Part shown: positions 35,395-48,107 of the stretch, piece after piece
Layout of the letters: each line of letters starts with the position of its first letter
Numbering within the stretch: position 1 is the stretch's first letter
DNA from: Pseudomonas sp. NKUCC02_KPG
GTDB taxonomy: Bacteria; Pseudomonadota; Gammaproteobacteria; Pseudomonadales; Pseudomonadaceae
Length of the DNA: 64,000 nt
Direction: 5' to 3'
NCBI RefSeq assembly: GCF_019345465.1
Contig: NZ_JAHKRC010000004.1
Location: forward strand, 287,701-351,700
Made by a program: the position numbers and the translations under genes
The notes under the pieces: model-generated
The model's database searches: none
What the model was told of the DNA's origin: nothing
Seen by the model: the letters and a program-made list of their open reading frames with translations, nothing else

Positions 35395-36000
35395 TCAAAG
35401 CAGGGGTTTTAGCGCCGGCCACACATTATCCAGCAAAAGCCCCTGCGCCCCGACCGCCGGGTGGATGCGATCGGCCTGCATCAGCTCGGGCTTGCCCCCC
35501 ACGCCCTCAAGGAAAAACGGCACCAGCGGGACGTTTTTTTCCTTGCCCAGTTCGCCAAACACGGCGGCAAAAGCCTGGGTGTAGCGCGCACCGTAATTGG
35601 GCGGCAACTGCATCCCCAGCAACAGCACCTTGGCACCCGCCTGCCTGGAGGCGTCAATCATGCCTGCAAGATTTTGTTTCAATTGCGCTGGCAACTGGCC
35701 ACGCAGTCCATCGTTGCCACCCAATTCGACAATCACCACATCGGGTTTATGCTCTGCAAGCAGCGCAGGCAGGCGCGCAAGCCCTCCAGCGCTGGTGTCA
35801 CCGCTGATCGAAGCGTTGACCACCTGGTCGTCGTATCCTTGCTCCTTGAGTCGCTGTTCGAGCAAAGACACCCATCCCAGACGGGTATCCAGTCCGAAAG
35901 CCGCGCTGATACTATCGCCAACAATCAGTATTGTTCCCGCCGTTGCCGTCTGCGCCATGCACATCAGGGCCAGAGCAGCACTTAAAAACCACACACGCAT
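35395..36000 (-). CDS. tesA: SGNH-family esterase, arylesterase/TesA-like
   Basis: 201-residue periplasmic hydrolase. Signal [21 protein letters not shown], block [11 protein letters not shown] (Ser), glycine in [10 protein letters not shown], block III GGNDGL, and DRIHP (Asp/His) complete the SGNH set, as in TesA/arylesterases that cleave acyl thioesters and aryl esters. ATG at 36000 is the start; the frame is open much further upstream but runs antisense into the ABC gene. Divergent from the YbbA-like ATPase with only 10 bases between starts. Confidence 0.93.
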   Translation of the reverse strand: MRVWFLSAALALMCMAQTATAGTILIVGDSISAAFGLDTRLGWVSLLEQRLKEQGYDDQVVNASISGDTSAGGLARLPALLAEHKPDVVIVELGGNDGLRGQLPAQLKQNLAGMIDASRQAGAKVLLLGMQLPPNYGARYTQAFAAVFGELGKEKNVPLVPFFLEGVGGKPELMQADRIHPAVGAQGLLLDNVWPALKPLL

Positions 36001-36010
36001 TGGATTCTCC

Positions 36011-36694
36011 ATGGGCGAAAGTATTCTCACCGCGCAGAACCTTAGCAAAGTGGTTCCCAGCGCGGAAGGCGAGTTAACCATCCTGCACCCCTTGAACCTT
36101 GAATTGAGCAAGGGCGACAGTCTGGCGATTGTCGGCGCATCCGGCTCGGGCAAGTCCACCTTGCTGGGTTTGCTGGCTGGCCTGGACCTGCCAAGCCAAG
36201 GTGAAGTGATTCTGGCCGGTCGGGCCCTGAGCACTCTGGACGAAGACCAGCGAGCCCGGGTTCGGGCCGAACACGTGGGTTTTGTGTTCCAGTCGTTCCA
36301 GTTGCTCGACAGCCTCAACGCCCTGGAAAACGTCATGCTGCCCCTGGAGCTTGAGGGCCGAAAGGACGCCCGCGAACATGCCCGCCATTTGCTGGAACGG
36401 GTCGGCCTGGGCCAGCGCCTGAGCCATTCACCGCGCCAGCTTTCCGGCGGTGAACAACAGCGAGTCGCCATTGCACGGGCATTTGCGGCCAACCCGGATG
36501 TGCTGTTTGCCGATGAACCCACCGGCAACCTGGACAGTCACACCGGCGAGCGCATCACCGATCTGCTCTTCGAACTGAACAAGGAACGCGGCACCACCCT
36601 GGTGCTGGTGACCCACGACGAACGCCTGGCCCATCGCTGCCGTCGCCTGATCCGCCTTGAAGCTGGCCATCTGGTCGGCCCTCTGGAGCCCTGA
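36011..36694 (+). CDS. ABC ATPase, YbbA/LolD-like
   Basis: 227 residues of the MacB/LolD type. Walker [10 protein letters not shown], signature [14 protein letters not shown], Walker [13 protein letters not shown], switch VTHDERLA. Works with the FtsX-like permease that follows, with which it shares a TGATG overlap. In other bacteria this pair (ybbA-ybbP) neighbours tesA, as here. Transport substrate unknown; export or lipid/lipoprotein handling are family options. Confidence 0.92.
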   Translation: MGESILTAQNLSKVVPSAEGELTILHPLNLELSKGDSLAIVGASGSGKSTLLGLLAGLDLPSQGEVILAGRALSTLDEDQRARVRAEHVGFVFQSFQLLDSLNALENVMLPLELEGRKDAREHARHLLERVGLGQRLSHSPRQLSGGEQQRVAIARAFAANPDVLFADEPTGNLDSHTGERITDLLFELNKERGTTLVLVTHDERLAHRCRRLIRLEAGHLVGPLEP

Positions 36695-39198
36695 TGGCAC
36701 GCCTGCCGCTGTTGCGCCTGCTAAGCCTTGCCGTACGCCAATTGCTGCGCGATGCCCGCGCAGGCGAGTTGCGCGTGCTGTTCTTTGCCCTCCTGGTTGC
36801 GGTCGCAGCCAGCACCGCCATCGGTTACTTCGGTGCCCGCCTCAATGGCGCGATGCTGTTGCGCGCCACCGAGTTCCTGGGCGCCGACCTGGTGCTTGAT
36901 GGCAGCTCCCCGGCCCGTGAAGAGCAAATCAAGGTCGGCACCGACCTGGGACTCAAGCACGCTCGCGTGGTCGAGTTTGCCAGCGTGATCGCTACCGACA
37001 ACGGCATTCAGCTGTCCAGCATCAAGGCGGCAGACGATGCCTACCCGTTGCGCGGCGAACTGAAAAGCGCCCCTCAACCCTATGCCGAAGAACAACCCGG
37101 CGGTGGCCCCAGACCCGGGGAAGCCTGGGCCGAAGCCCGACTGCTGACCGCCCTGGATCTCAACATCGGCGATCAAATCGATGTCGGTTCAAAAACCGTA
37201 CGCATTTCCCGCGTACTGACTTACGAGCCTGACCGCGCCGGCAATCTGTACAGCCTTACCCCACGGGTGCTGATCAACCTGGAGGATCTGGCCGCCACCG
37301 GGATCGTCCAACCGGGCAGCAGGGTCACCTATCGCGAACTGTGGCGAGGTGAAGCGCCAGCCCTTGAATCCTATCGAGGGTTAATCAAACCCGGCCTGGA
37401 CCCCAACCAGCGCCTGCTGGACGGCCGTGATGGCAATCAACAAATCGGCGGGGCGCTGGGCAAGGCCGAGCGCTACTTGAACATGGCCAGCCTGGTGGCG
37501 GTCCTGTTGGCGGGCGTGGCCGTGGCGTTGTCTGCAACGCGCTTTGCCAATCGCCGCTTCGATGCCAGTGCCCTGCTGCGCTGCCTGGGCCTGTCGCGGC
37601 GCGAAACCCTGTGGCTGTTCACCTTGCAACTGGCCGTGCTCGGGCTGCTGGCCAGCCTTGCAGGCGCCGTGCTTGGCTGGCTGGCCCAGCTCGGACTGTT
37701 CGCCCTGCTGCACGACCTGCTGCCCTCTGACGTGCCGCCCGGCGGCCTGATGCCGGCGATCGCCGGGATGGGCACCGGGCTGGTGGCGCTGGCAGGTTTC
37801 GCATTGCCGCCACTGGCTGCACTGGGTCGCGTACCGCCGCTGCGGGTCTTGCGACGCGACATGCTGCCGATCCCGGCCAGCACCTGGACCGTCTACGGTG
37901 CGGCGCTGCTGGCACTGGGCCTGATCATGTGGCGCATGAGCCTCGATCTGGTGCTGACGTTCGCCCTGCTGGGGGGTGGCGTGATTGCCGCGCTGGTGCT
38001 GGGCGGCATCCTGCTGCTGGGTCTGCAAAGCCTGCGCCGCCTGCTGGCACGCGCCTCGCTGCCCTGGCGCCTGGGGCTGGGCCAGTTGCTGCGCCACCCG
38101 CTGGCAGCCGCGGGCCAGGCACTGGCCTTTGGCCTGATCCTGCTGTCGATGGGCCTGATCGCCCTGCTGCGCGGCGAACTGCTCGACACCTGGCAAAACC
38201 AGTTGCCCAAGGACGCGCCCAACTACTTTGCCCTCAACATCCTGCCCGCCGACAAGGACGCATTCGGCGCCCACCTGATGACCCTACAGGCTCAGGCTGC
38301 GCCGCTGTACCCGGTTATTCCGGGGCGCTTGATCAGTATCAATGGCGAGCCGGTGCAGGACATCGTCAGCAAGGACTCCAGCGGCGATCGGGCCATTCAG
38401 CGCGATTTGAGCCTGACCTGGGCGGCCAACCTGCCTGCGGACAACGAATTGACCGCAGGCACCTGGTGGACCCAACAGCCAGCCGCCGATGTACCCGGCG
38501 TCTCGGTCGAAGCCAAAGTCGCCGAAAGCCTGAAGCTGAAATTGGGCGATCGCCTGATCTTCACCGTGGCCGGGGTCAACCGTGAAGCACAGGTCACCAG
38601 TTTGCGCAGCATCAACTGGGACAACTTCCAGCCCAACTTCTTCATGATTTTCCAACCCGGCACCTTGCAGGACTTGCCGGCCACCTACCTCACCAGCTTT
38701 TACCTGGCACCGGGGCACGACAAGGAAATCATCGAGCTGTCGCGCCGCTTTCCGGCCGTGACCATTCTGCCCATCGATGCCCTGCTTGAGCAGTTGCGCA
38801 GCATCCTGGCGCAAGTGACCATCGCCGTGGAATACGTACTGCTGTTCGTGTTGGCAGCGGGCATGGCGGTGCTGTTTTCCGGCTTGCAGTCCACCCTGGA
38901 CGAACGCATTCGCCAGGGCGCCCTGCTCAGGGCATTGGGAGCCGAGCGGCAGTTGCTGATCAAGGCCAGGCGCATCGAGTTCGGCCTGCTGGGTGCCACC
39001 AGCGGCTTGCTCGCAGCGTTAGGCGCCGAGCTGGTCAGCCTGGTGCTTTACCGCTTTGCGTTTGACCTGCCGTGGTCCCCGCACCCGTGGCTGCTGCTGT
39101 TGCCGGTGCTGGGCGCCTTGATGGTGGGGGCAGCAGGCGTGTTTGGGACGCGCAGAGCGCTCAATGCCAGCCCGCTGACAGTGTTGCGCGAGGGCTGA
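36694..39198 (+). CDS. FtsX-family ABC permease, YbbP-like
   Basis: 834-residue inner-membrane protein: N-terminal span ([21 protein letters not shown]), a large periplasmic MacB-like domain (about 45-260), a central block of spans ([15 protein letters not shown] to LALGLIMW), a second periplasmic domain (about 500-690), and C-terminal FtsX spans ([19 protein letters not shown]). The duplicated FtsX layout and about 10 spans match YbbP. Partner of the preceding ATPase. Confidence 0.92.
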   Translation: MARLPLLRLLSLAVRQLLRDARAGELRVLFFALLVAVAASTAIGYFGARLNGAMLLRATEFLGADLVLDGSSPAREEQIKVGTDLGLKHARVVEFASVIATDNGIQLSSIKAADDAYPLRGELKSAPQPYAEEQPGGGPRPGEAWAEARLLTALDLNIGDQIDVGSKTVRISRVLTYEPDRAGNLYSLTPRVLINLEDLAATGIVQPGSRVTYRELWRGEAPALESYRGLIKPGLDPNQRLLDGRDGNQQIGGALGKAERYLNMASLVAVLLAGVAVALSATRFANRRFDASALLRCLGLSRRETLWLFTLQLAVLGLLASLAGAVLGWLAQLGLFALLHDLLPSDVPPGGLMPAIAGMGTGLVALAGFALPPLAALGRVPPLRVLRRDMLPIPASTWTVYGAALLALGLIMWRMSLDLVLTFALLGGGVIAALVLGGILLLGLQSLRRLLARASLPWRLGLGQLLRHPLAAAGQALAFGLILLSMGLIALLRGELLDTWQNQLPKDAPNYFALNILPADKDAFGAHLMTLQAQAAPLYPVIPGRLISINGEPVQDIVSKDSSGDRAIQRDLSLTWAANLPADNELTAGTWWTQQPAADVPGVSVEAKVAESLKLKLGDRLIFTVAGVNREAQVTSLRSINWDNFQPNFFMIFQPGTLQDLPATYLTSFYLAPGHDKEIIELSRRFPAVTILPIDALLEQLRSILAQVTIAVEYVLLFVLAAGMAVLFSGLQSTLDERIRQGALLRALGAERQLLIKARRIEFGLLGATSGLLAALGAELVSLVLYRFAFDLPWSPHPWLLLLPVLGALMVGAAGVFGTRRALNASPLTVLREG

Positions 39199-39232
39199 TA
39201 GACTCGCGCCCTCCTCTGCACACGGATTGCCC

Positions 39233-39730
39233 ATGAGCCGCTATCGCCCTCCCCGCCCTGCCGGCACCGCGCTGATCACCCCTGAAGGTGAAGCGCGGAT
39301 GCGCGCCGAGCTGCACGAGTTGTGGCACGTGCGCAGGCCCCAGGTGACGCAGTCTGTCAGTGAAGCCGCAGCCCAGGGCGACCGCTCTGAAAACGCCGAA
39401 TACACCTACGGCAAAAAAATGCTGCGCGAGATCGATAGCCGCGTGCGCTTCCTTACAAAGCGCCTTGAAAGCCTCAAGGTGGTCAGCGAAAAACCCAGCG
39501 ATCCGAACAAGGTTTATTTCGGCGCCTGGGTCACCATTGAAGATGAAGACGGCAAACAGTCGCGCTACCGCATCGTCGGGCCCGATGAGCTTGACCTCAA
39601 GCAAGGCCTGATCAGCATCGACTCCCCACTTGCCCGGGCGCTGATCGGCAAGGCGCTGGATGCCGAAGTCCAGGTACAGACACCCACCGGGGAGCAGTGG
39701 GTGTACATCGTCGCGATTGACTACCCGTAG
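39233..39730 (+). CDS. greB: Transcription elongation factor GreB
   Basis: 165 residues. GreA/B fold: N-terminal coiled coil with the acidic tip ([21 protein letters not shown]), then the globular FKBP-like domain ([21 protein letters not shown]). GreB stimulates transcript cleavage in backtracked RNA polymerase. The basic start [11 protein letters not shown] is typical of GreB. ATG at 39233. Convergent with the AraC-type gene. Confidence 0.93.
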   Translation: MSRYRPPRPAGTALITPEGEARMRAELHELWHVRRPQVTQSVSEAAAQGDRSENAEYTYGKKMLREIDSRVRFLTKRLESLKVVSEKPSDPNKVYFGAWVTIEDEDGKQSRYRIVGPDELDLKQGLISIDSPLARALIGKALDAEVQVQTPTGEQWVYIVAIDYP

Positions 39731-39733
39731 CGC

Positions 39734-40507
39734 TCAGGGTGCCGTGGCCTGTCGGTACTGACGCGGGGTGAAGCCGGTCAATGCCTTGAACTGTCGGGTG
39801 AACGCGCTGTGGTCGGTGTAGCCGCACTGCAGGGCAACTTCAGTGATGGGGATATCGGTCAGCAACAGCCGATGAGCATGCTCCAGACGAACCTTCTGAA
39901 TCATCTGCCGCGGCGTAAGGTGGAACACCCGCTTGCAGTACCGCTCCAGTTGCGCCACTGAAATCCCGGCAATGCGCGTCAACTCGCCCAGGGTCACGCG
40001 ACGGTTGAAATGCAGGCGGATGTGCTCGTCTACCGCCGCCAGCCGCTGATAGGCCGGGTGAGTGTCACTGGCCGACTGCAGGTCAACCGAAATCCCGGCC
40101 AGGCCGATGATTGCACCGTCCCGGTTGTACAGGGGGCGCTTGTGCGTCAGGCACCAGCCCGGCTCCCGGCTCCCGTACAAATGCAGTTCCAGCTGATCTT
40201 CCAGTACCAGCCCCTGCTCCAGCACGCGTCGATCCTGTTCGGTATAGCCAGGCCCCAATTGCTCAGGGAATACCTCAGCGCTGGTTTTGCCCAGCAGGGG
40301 TTGCAACTGCTTCAAGCCGCAACGCTGCACCAGCGTGCGGTTGGCCAAGACGTAGCGCGCCTGAATGTCCTTGATAAAGATCGCGGCATTGGGAATCACA
40401 TCCAGCATCGGCAGCAAAAGCGCCACGCCTGACAGCAACTGTTCAAGGGTCTCGGGACGACTCAGGTCGCTCCCCTGGCACAGGGTTGCAAAAGCATTCT
40501 GCGTCAT
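39734..40507 (-). CDS. lhpR: AraC-type regulator with PAS domain (hydroxyproline cluster)
   Basis: 257 residues. PAS-like sensor (MLDVIPNAAIFIKDIQARYVLANRT, GKTSAEVFPEQL, about 30-150) and C-terminal double AraC HTH (LTRIAGISVAQLERYCKRVF; EVALQCGYTDHSAFTRQFKA). ATG at 40507 follows GGAGTGAG. Divergent from the hydroxyproline epimerase, so it likely activates that operon, as the AraC-type LhpR does in P. aeruginosa. The PAS fold is consistent with direct sensing of a small amino-acid ligand. Confidence 0.8.
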   Translation of the reverse strand: MTQNAFATLCQGSDLSRPETLEQLLSGVALLLPMLDVIPNAAIFIKDIQARYVLANRTLVQRCGLKQLQPLLGKTSAEVFPEQLGPGYTEQDRRVLEQGLVLEDQLELHLYGSREPGWCLTHKRPLYNRDGAIIGLAGISVDLQSASDTHPAYQRLAAVDEHIRLHFNRRVTLGELTRIAGISVAQLERYCKRVFHLTPRQMIQKVRLEHAHRLLLTDIPITEVALQCGYTDHSAFTRQFKALTGFTPRQYRQATAP

Positions 40508-40673
40508 GAGTCTCACTCCAAAACTGCACAACCTGTGCGAAACCGGCCTTGGGCCATTGTGCCGATTTCGTCATCGGCATCAACCGAAAAGATCAATCGC
40601 AAACCTCTTCAGGCCTTCAATCTAAAGACATCGCATACCTCCCGGCCGCTGCTCTCTTCTAATGGATAGGTTT

Positions 40674-41600
40674 ATGAAGCAGGTACATATCATTGACTCA
40701 CACACCGGCGGCGAACCCACCCGCCTGGTGATCAAAGGTTTTCCACAACTGTCCGGTCATACCATGGTCGAGAAGCGCGATGCCTTGCGCGACCAGCATG
40801 ACCAGTGGCGCCGGGCTTGCCTGCTGGAGCCTCGCGGCAATGATGTACTGGTCGGCGCGCTGTATTGCGAACCGGTTTCGCCAGATGCCACCTGCGGCGT
40901 CATCTTCTTCAACAATGCCGGCTACCTGGGCATGTGCGGGCACGGCACCATAGGCCTCGTTGCATCGCTGCACCACCTGGGCCTGATCGAGACCGGCGTG
41001 CACAAAATCGACACCCCGGTCGGCCCGGTCAGCGCCACCCTGCATGAGGATGGCAGCGTGACCGTGGGCAATGTGCCCGCTTACCGCTACCGCAAGCAGG
41101 TGGCCGTTGAAGTACCGGGGCACGGTCAGGTGTTCGGCGATATCGCCTGGGGCGGCAACTGGTTTTTCCTGGTTTCCGATCATGGCCATGCCCTCCAACT
41201 GGACAACGTCGAAGCCCTGACCGAGTACACCTGGGCGATGCTCAAAGCCCTGGAGGCCCAGGGTATCCACGGCGAAGACGGCGCCCTGATCGACCACATC
41301 GAACTGTTTGCCGACGACGACCAGGCAGACAGCCGCAACTTCGTCATGTGCCCGGGCAAGGCCTACGACCGCTCCCCATGCGGCACGGGCACCAGCGCCA
41401 AGCTGGCATGCCTGGCGGCCGATGGAAAACTGGCTCCAGGCCAGCCCTGGGTGCAAGCCAGCATTACCTCCAGCCAGTTCGTCGGCAGCTACCAGTGGGA
41501 AGGCGAACGTATCCGCCCGTTCATTACCGGCCAGGCCTTCATGACCGCCGACAGCACGCTGCTGATTGACGAAAAAGATCCTTTCGCGTGGGGCATTTAA
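40674..41600 (+). CDS. lhpA: 4-hydroxyproline 2-epimerase
   Basis: 308-residue proline racemase-family enzyme. Two catalytic cysteines are present: Cys88 in MCGHGT and Cys236 in SPCGTGT; this pair marks the racemases/epimerases of trans-4-hydroxy-L-proline. It makes cis-4-hydroxy-D-proline, the first step of bacterial hydroxyproline breakdown. ATG at 40674 is favoured over 40662 by GGATAGG upstream. First gene of the rightward cluster. Confidence 0.93.
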   Translation: MKQVHIIDSHTGGEPTRLVIKGFPQLSGHTMVEKRDALRDQHDQWRRACLLEPRGNDVLVGALYCEPVSPDATCGVIFFNNAGYLGMCGHGTIGLVASLHHLGLIETGVHKIDTPVGPVSATLHEDGSVTVGNVPAYRYRKQVAVEVPGHGQVFGDIAWGGNWFFLVSDHGHALQLDNVEALTEYTWAMLKALEAQGIHGEDGALIDHIELFADDDQADSRNFVMCPGKAYDRSPCGTGTSAKLACLAADGKLAPGQPWVQASITSSQFVGSYQWEGERIRPFITGQAFMTADSTLLIDEKDPFAWGI

Positions 41601-41649
41601 GCCCCCGGTTCCACACCCGTCCGAATAAACGACTCCAGGAGTTACAGCA

Positions 41650-42597
41650 ATGAGCGACAACATTTTCACCGGCTGCATGCCTGCCCTGATGACCCCTTGC
41701 ACCGCCCAGCGCAAGCCGGATTTCGACGCCCTGGTCGCCAAAGGCCGCGAACTGATCGACATCGGCATGAGCGCAGTCGTTTACTGCGGCTCAATGGGTG
41801 ACTGGCCTCTGTTGACCGAGGCCGAACGTCAGGAAGGTGTGGCACGACTGGTGGCTGCGGGCATCCCGACCATCGTCGGCACCGGCGCCGTAAACAGTCG
41901 CGAAGCCGTGTCCCACGCAGCGCACGCAGCCAAGGTAGGCGCCAAGGGCCTGATGGTAATTCCGCGACTGCTGTCCCGCGCAGCCTCGCCTGCTGCACAA
42001 AAAGCCCATTTCGCCGCCATCCTGCAGGCGGCTCCAGAGCTGCCGGCGGTGATCTATAACAGCCCTTATTATGGCTTCGCCACCCGCGCCGACCTGTTCT
42101 TCGAACTGCGCCGCGAATACCCGAACCTGATCGGCTTCAAAGAGTTCGGCGGTGCTGCCGACATGCGTTACGCCGCCGAAAACATCACATCCAAGGACGA
42201 TGACGTGACCCTGATGGTCGGTGTCGATACCCAAGTGGTCCACGGTTTCGTCAACTGCAACGCCACCGGCGCCATCACCGGTATCGGCAACGCCCTGCCA
42301 CGGGAAGTGCTGCAACTGGTAGCCCTGAGCAAGCAGGCCGCCACCGGTGATCCCAAGGCCCGCCGTCTGGCCCGCGAGCTGGAAGCCGCCCTTGGCGTGC
42401 TCTCGTCATTCGATGAAGGCACCGACCTGGTGCTCTACTACAAGCACCTGATGGTGCTCAATGGCGACACCGAATACACCCTGCACTTCAACGAAACCGA
42501 CGCGCTCAGCGATGCCCAGCGCCATTACGCCGAGAACCAGTACACCCTGTTCCGCCAGTGGTACAAAAACTGGTCCGCAGAACAGAGCGTCGCCTGA
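41650..42597 (+). CDS. lhpC: 1-pyrroline-4-hydroxy-2-carboxylate deaminase (DHDPS family)
   Basis: 315-residue DapA-like lyase. Schiff-base lysine in LIGFKEFGGAAD, tyrosine in VIYNSPYYG, and GSMGDWPLLTEAERQ near residue 45. In the hydroxyproline pathway this enzyme deaminates pyrroline-4-hydroxy-2-carboxylate to alpha-ketoglutarate semialdehyde. CAGGAGTTACAGCA precedes the ATG. Placement after the epimerase supports the assignment over a plain dihydrodipicolinate synthase. Confidence 0.9.
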   Translation: MSDNIFTGCMPALMTPCTAQRKPDFDALVAKGRELIDIGMSAVVYCGSMGDWPLLTEAERQEGVARLVAAGIPTIVGTGAVNSREAVSHAAHAAKVGAKGLMVIPRLLSRAASPAAQKAHFAAILQAAPELPAVIYNSPYYGFATRADLFFELRREYPNLIGFKEFGGAADMRYAAENITSKDDDVTLMVGVDTQVVHGFVNCNATGAITGIGNALPREVLQLVALSKQAATGDPKARRLARELEAALGVLSSFDEGTDLVLYYKHLMVLNGDTEYTLHFNETDALSDAQRHYAENQYTLFRQWYKNWSAEQSVA

Positions 42598-44323
<1,726 letters not shown>

Positions 44324-44382
44324 ACCACGAAGCCTGTCGCTACTTTGTTGCTTGAAAACACTGTAACTCTGAAACCCCGTGG

Positions 44383-44536
44383 CCCTGTAGTCGCTGACGA
44401 GTAGAACGAGGCTGCGTCCGAGCGCGCAGCGGTCGTAAGCCCTGAATACGCGCTATACCTGACACATCGAGCCGCAAGGTTTACGACGGCTGCGCCGCCG
44501 AACGCAGCCTCGCGGAGCTCGTCAGCGACTACAGGG
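44383..44536. repeat. Second intergenic inverted-repeat family, copy 1
   Basis: CCCTGTAGTCGCTGACGAG at 44383 and its reverse complement ending at 44536 bound a 154-base element with further internal pairing (GAGGCTGCG / CGCAGCCTC, GTCGTAA / TTTACGAC). It lies downstream of the oxidase gene. The core GTAGTCGCTGACGAG recurs at 48108 and, diverged, at 63968. It differs from the REPIN sequence. Confidence 0.75.
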
Positions 44537-44548
44537 TTTCAGGTGGAT

Positions 44549-44857
44549 TCAACGCAGGGTTATCAGCCCCTGGCGGCATACACGGGTCAGGTGGTGAATC
44601 ACTCGCTCGGCATCATCGGCGCCGGGGGACTGGATCACTGCCAGGTCGAAACTGTCAGCGGCAAATCGCGCCAGCTGATCACCCTCTTCCACAAACTGGA
44701 TCAAAAACGCAGTAGCCCGCCCCTTGCGACGCGGCCAGCCGTCCAGGCAACGCAGCAGTGTGGGCTGGTGTTTACCGCCCAGGAGGATTTTTGGGTTGCG
44801 CAAGGCAGGACTCGCCGAGATCGGCGCAAGACGTACTAGGGGACGTGGGTGACTCAT
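44549..44857 (-). CDS. Small protein with methyltransferase-like C-terminal segment
   Basis: 102 residues. The C-terminal half FAADSFDLAVIQSPGADDAERV...LTRVCRQGLITLR looks like strands 4-5 of a class I SAM-dependent methyltransferase, but the SAM-binding glycine loop is missing, so it may be a domain fragment or an independent small protein. ATG at 44857 follows GGCGGAGAACC. Composition and codon use are like its neighbours. Function unknown. Confidence 0.65.
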   Translation of the reverse strand: MSHPRPLVRLAPISASPALRNPKILLGGKHQPTLLRCLDGWPRRKGRATAFLIQFVEEGDQLARFAADSFDLAVIQSPGADDAERVIHHLTRVCRQGLITLR

Positions 44858-45057
44858 GTATCGGTTCTCCGCCTCAAGATTCTGCGTGGCAGGTGAGAGG
44901 CATCACCGAACCAGCGCTTTAGCGGTATTTCGAGGCGTGCTTCAAGCCTCTTAGACGGTCCCTGGACCCTCTGGCGCCCCGCAAGTAGCTGTTTAAATCG
45001 GCGCAAGAAAACATCCTAGATAAACCGGCTTACAACTGTCAACAATCCAGTAAAACG

Positions 45058-45085
45058 AAAAAGGCCCGCGCTGGGCGGGCCTTTT
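45058..45085. terminator. Bidirectional terminator downstream of doxX-like gene
   Basis: AAAAAGGCCCGC, loop GCTGG and GCGGGCCTTTT, 17 bases past the DoxX stop on the minus strand. Confidence 0.88.
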
Positions 45086-45101
45086 GGCGAACATTCGGTT
45101 T

Positions 45102-45536
45102 TCAGTCGGTTATCGCACGGTCAAGGGACACCTTGCCTGCACCTTCGAACAATACCGCAATAGTGCCGCCCAGCAGGGCCAGGGCAAATTCATAACCGTT
45201 GTTGGCCATGAACAGACCGTTGTGGATATGCACCGAGAAAATCGCCACCAGCAGGGTGAACGTCAGGCCCAATGCCGCAGGTCGCGCCAGCAGCCCCACG
45301 ATCAGCGCCAGACCACCCAGAAACTCGGTACCGCCCGCCAGCGCTGCCATCAGCGTGCCCGGTGCCAGGCCGATGCTTTCCATCCATTGCGCGGTTCCTG
45401 CCAACCCCCCGCCGCCAAACCAGCCAAACAGTTTTTGCGAACCGTGAGCAGCAAAGATGATGCCTACGAAGATACGCAAAACAGTCAAACCATAACCTGC
45501 GCGGCTGCCCAGTACGGTATGGATCAATTTGCTCAT
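45102..45536 (-). CDS. DoxX-family membrane protein
   Basis: 144 residues with four predicted spans: GLTVLRIFVGIIFAAHGSQKLFGWFGG is the conserved opening, then LMAALAGGTEFLGGLALIVGL, AALGLTFTLLVAIFSVH and FALALLGGTIAVLF. The family is linked to thiosulfate:quinone oxidoreductase or redox stress, but no specific role is shown here. Stands alone. Confidence 0.92.
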   Translation of the reverse strand: MSKLIHTVLGSRAGYGLTVLRIFVGIIFAAHGSQKLFGWFGGGGLAGTAQWMESIGLAPGTLMAALAGGTEFLGGLALIVGLLARPAALGLTFTLLVAIFSVHIHNGLFMANNGYEFALALLGGTIAVLFEGAGKVSLDRAITD

Positions 45537-45639
45537 GGTGGAATCCTTTAGGTAATCAGTTGGGGAATGCTCGCCATACTAATCAGTTTTTATAATGTTA
45601 AAAGTCGAATAAACCCAAGATAACTATCAGTTTATTCGA

Positions 45640-47058
45640 TTACTTGCGTGAAGCCAGTTCAGCTTTTGCGGGTTCCAGGGAGTCGCGCTCCCGATCAAAG
45701 GCCAAATAGTATTTATTCACGCTATTAACATAGCTGACAGCGCCCATTCCCACCTGCTCCATGGCAATACGTTCAACCTGAAAGAACCATTGATTGGGGT
45801 TCAATCCGCGCCGCCGGGCCTCGGCCCGCATGCCTTGTACTCGCTCGGGGCCCATGTTGTAGGCCGCCAGGACAAAGGCCATGCGCTCGCGCTCGTTGAG
45901 TTTGGGGCTGGCAAAGAACTTGCGACGGATCAACGCCAGGTACCGGGCACCGGCCTGTACATTGTTATCGACGTTTTGAATATTGTTGACCCCCACCCGT
46001 TGCGCCGCAGAGGGGGTGATTTGCAACAGCCCCGTCGCCCCGCCAACGCCCTTGGCATTCGGGTCAAGGGTAGACTCCTTGAACGCCAGTGCCGCCAGGT
46101 TCAACCAGTCCATCCCCTGCTGCCGGGCGTGCTTTTGCAACACCGGACGCAGTTTTTCAAGCTTCTGCCGGTCGGCTCGGGCCAAAGGGTTATGCACCCG
46201 GTACAAGCGGCGATAAACCCGCTCAAACGCCACATCCTGATCGGCCGGTGCCTTATAGCCGTCCAGAAAGCGGTCGATACTGGCACGCAACATCGAGGCA
46301 TCACGGCGCACGTACCAGCGCATCGCTTCGGGTTCGCTGACCAGCACCTTGCGGTCAAAACGCAGCTTGGGCATCAACGTGGCCCAGCGCTCGGCAATCG
46401 GGCGCTCAACGATAGTCAGGTGAAAAATGCCTGCCTGCACCATTTCCAGCACATCTTCCACGGCCAGAGTCGGGTCTACCCATTCGATCCTGACCGGCGG
46501 CAATTTGCGCAGCGCCAGCTTTTGATTGATCAAATTGACCGCGGCACCCGCTGCACTGCCCGTGGTCAACGCCACCGTGCGTCCCGACAGTTGTTCCAGG
46601 AGGGTAAAGCGGCGCTCGCCCTTGACCCCCACCAGCAGCAACGGCACATCGTCGACGATCGGGTCACTGGCGCTGATGGCGCGGGTGGGCTTGAAATCGA
46701 TCAGTTCCCCCGGCGCAACCACATCGCCTTCTCCACGGGACAAGGCCCCGAGAAGCTGGTCCTTGGCTTTGGGAATGATCTTTAGGGTGACTTCCTGGCC
46801 GTCGCGGGCATGGCTGTTGAGAAAGCGTTCATACGCCCGCAGACGGTGGTATTCAACGCCAATGGCCTGGCCTTGCACTTCACCCGAACTGTTGCGGCTT
46901 TGATTGACCAGCACCCGCAGCACCTGACTGCTGCGGATTTGCGCCAGATCGCGGACCTGACTCGGCTGCCCGACCTGCAAGGGTCCGGCCAGTCGTGCCA
47001 GTGCCGGGAGCGGCATCAGCATCAGGCACAGCGCAATCAATAGCGTCGGTCTTGTCAT
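45640..47058 (-). CDS. Membrane-bound lytic transglycosylase, MltF-like
   Basis: 472 residues. Signal peptide LLIALCLMLMPLPALA, a periplasmic binding protein-like domain (about 45-280, VLRVLVNQSRNSSGE), then a C-terminal SLT domain with the catalytic glutamate in LAFKESTLDPNAKG, followed by GATGLLQITPSAA and LAAYNMGPERVQ. This is the MltF layout; it cleaves peptidoglycan with formation of anhydromuropeptides. ATG at 47058 with CCGGAGAACGG upstream. Confidence 0.9.
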   Translation of the reverse strand: MTRPTLLIALCLMLMPLPALARLAGPLQVGQPSQVRDLAQIRSSQVLRVLVNQSRNSSGEVQGQAIGVEYHRLRAYERFLNSHARDGQEVTLKIIPKAKDQLLGALSRGEGDVVAPGELIDFKPTRAISASDPIVDDVPLLLVGVKGERRFTLLEQLSGRTVALTTGSAAGAAVNLINQKLALRKLPPVRIEWVDPTLAVEDVLEMVQAGIFHLTIVERPIAERWATLMPKLRFDRKVLVSEPEAMRWYVRRDASMLRASIDRFLDGYKAPADQDVAFERVYRRLYRVHNPLARADRQKLEKLRPVLQKHARQQGMDWLNLAALAFKESTLDPNAKGVGGATGLLQITPSAAQRVGVNNIQNVDNNVQAGARYLALIRRKFFASPKLNERERMAFVLAAYNMGPERVQGMRAEARRRGLNPNQWFFQVERIAMEQVGMGAVSYVNSVNKYYLAFDRERDSLEPAKAELASRK

Positions 47059-47295
47059 CCGTTCTCCGGAAAGAATACAGCCCAGCACCCTGTCGGATTA
47101 ACCGACAACCGGTTGCCCTTTTTGGGGCTTTTAAGCGCTGGAAACAGCGCGCAAAACAGTCAATGCGCCCTGAAGAAAACCGGGCATTGCGTTGTTGCGG
47201 CATTCAAAGACAACCATAACTGTCTGTAGTTCTTGGTTTTTCTTATAAATCTACAGCTCTGATATGCTTCGCGGCTTGTGGCCTGAGGTAGCACC

Positions 47296-48102
47296 ATGCA
47301 ACTCATCGATATCGGCGTCAACCTGACCAATCCAAGCTTCGACGGCAAACACCAGGCGGTCCTGGACCGTGCTTACGCGGCCGGCGTGTGCCAATTGGTG
47401 CTGACCGGCACCAGCGTTGAAGGCAGCGAACAGGCCTTGCAACTGTGCCGCGAGCTGGATGAAAGCGGTCAGCGACTGTTCTCCACCGCCGGCATTCACC
47501 CGCACTCGGCCAGTGACTGGAACGGCGACAGCGCCCGACACTTGCTTGCCTTGCTCAAGGAGCCCGGTGTGTGCGCCGTCGGTGAGTGCGGCCTGGACTT
47601 CAACCGTGACTTCTCGCCCCGTGCCCAGCAGGAAAAAGTGCTGGAAGAACACCTGGCAATGGCTGTTGATCTGCAGTTACCGGTTTTTCTGCATGAGCGC
47701 GATGCCAACCAGCGGTTACTGGAAATCCTGCGCGACTTCCGCGATCGCCTGCCCGCCGCCGTAGTGCACTGTTTCACCGGCGAGAAAAAGGCGTTGTTCA
47801 GTTATCTGGATCTGGACCTGCACATCGGCATTACCGGCTGGATCTGCGACGAGCGCCGCGGCACCCACTTGCACCCGCTGGTACGGGACATCCCCCGGGG
47901 TCGCCTGATGCTGGAAAGTGACGCGCCCTACTTGCTGCCCCGTACCTTGCGGCCCAAACCGAAAAATGGCCGTAACGAACCGGCTTACCTGACCGACGTG
48001 CTTCGTGAAGTGGCCGTGCATCGTGGCGAGAGCGAACAGGACCTGGCTGAGCACACCACCGCGTGTGCCCGGGCGTTTTATGGGTTGCCGGTGGTCGCCT
48101 GA
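47296..48102 (+). CDS. tatD: TatD-family metal-dependent hydrolase/DNase
   Basis: 268 residues. TatD signature segments: [60 protein letters not shown] and [11 protein letters not shown], giving the metal-binding His, Glu and Asp. TatD has 3'-5' exonuclease activity on DNA in E. coli. The DIGVNL opening is that of TatD proper rather than YcfH/YjjV. GAGGTAGCACC precedes the ATG. Confidence 0.93.
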   Translation: MQLIDIGVNLTNPSFDGKHQAVLDRAYAAGVCQLVLTGTSVEGSEQALQLCRELDESGQRLFSTAGIHPHSASDWNGDSARHLLALLKEPGVCAVGECGLDFNRDFSPRAQQEKVLEEHLAMAVDLQLPVFLHERDANQRLLEILRDFRDRLPAAVVHCFTGEKKALFSYLDLDLHIGITGWICDERRGTHLHPLVRDIPRGRLMLESDAPYLLPRTLRPKPKNGRNEPAYLTDVLREVAVHRGESEQDLAEHTTACARAFYGLPVVA

Positions 48103-48107
48103 TCTGA

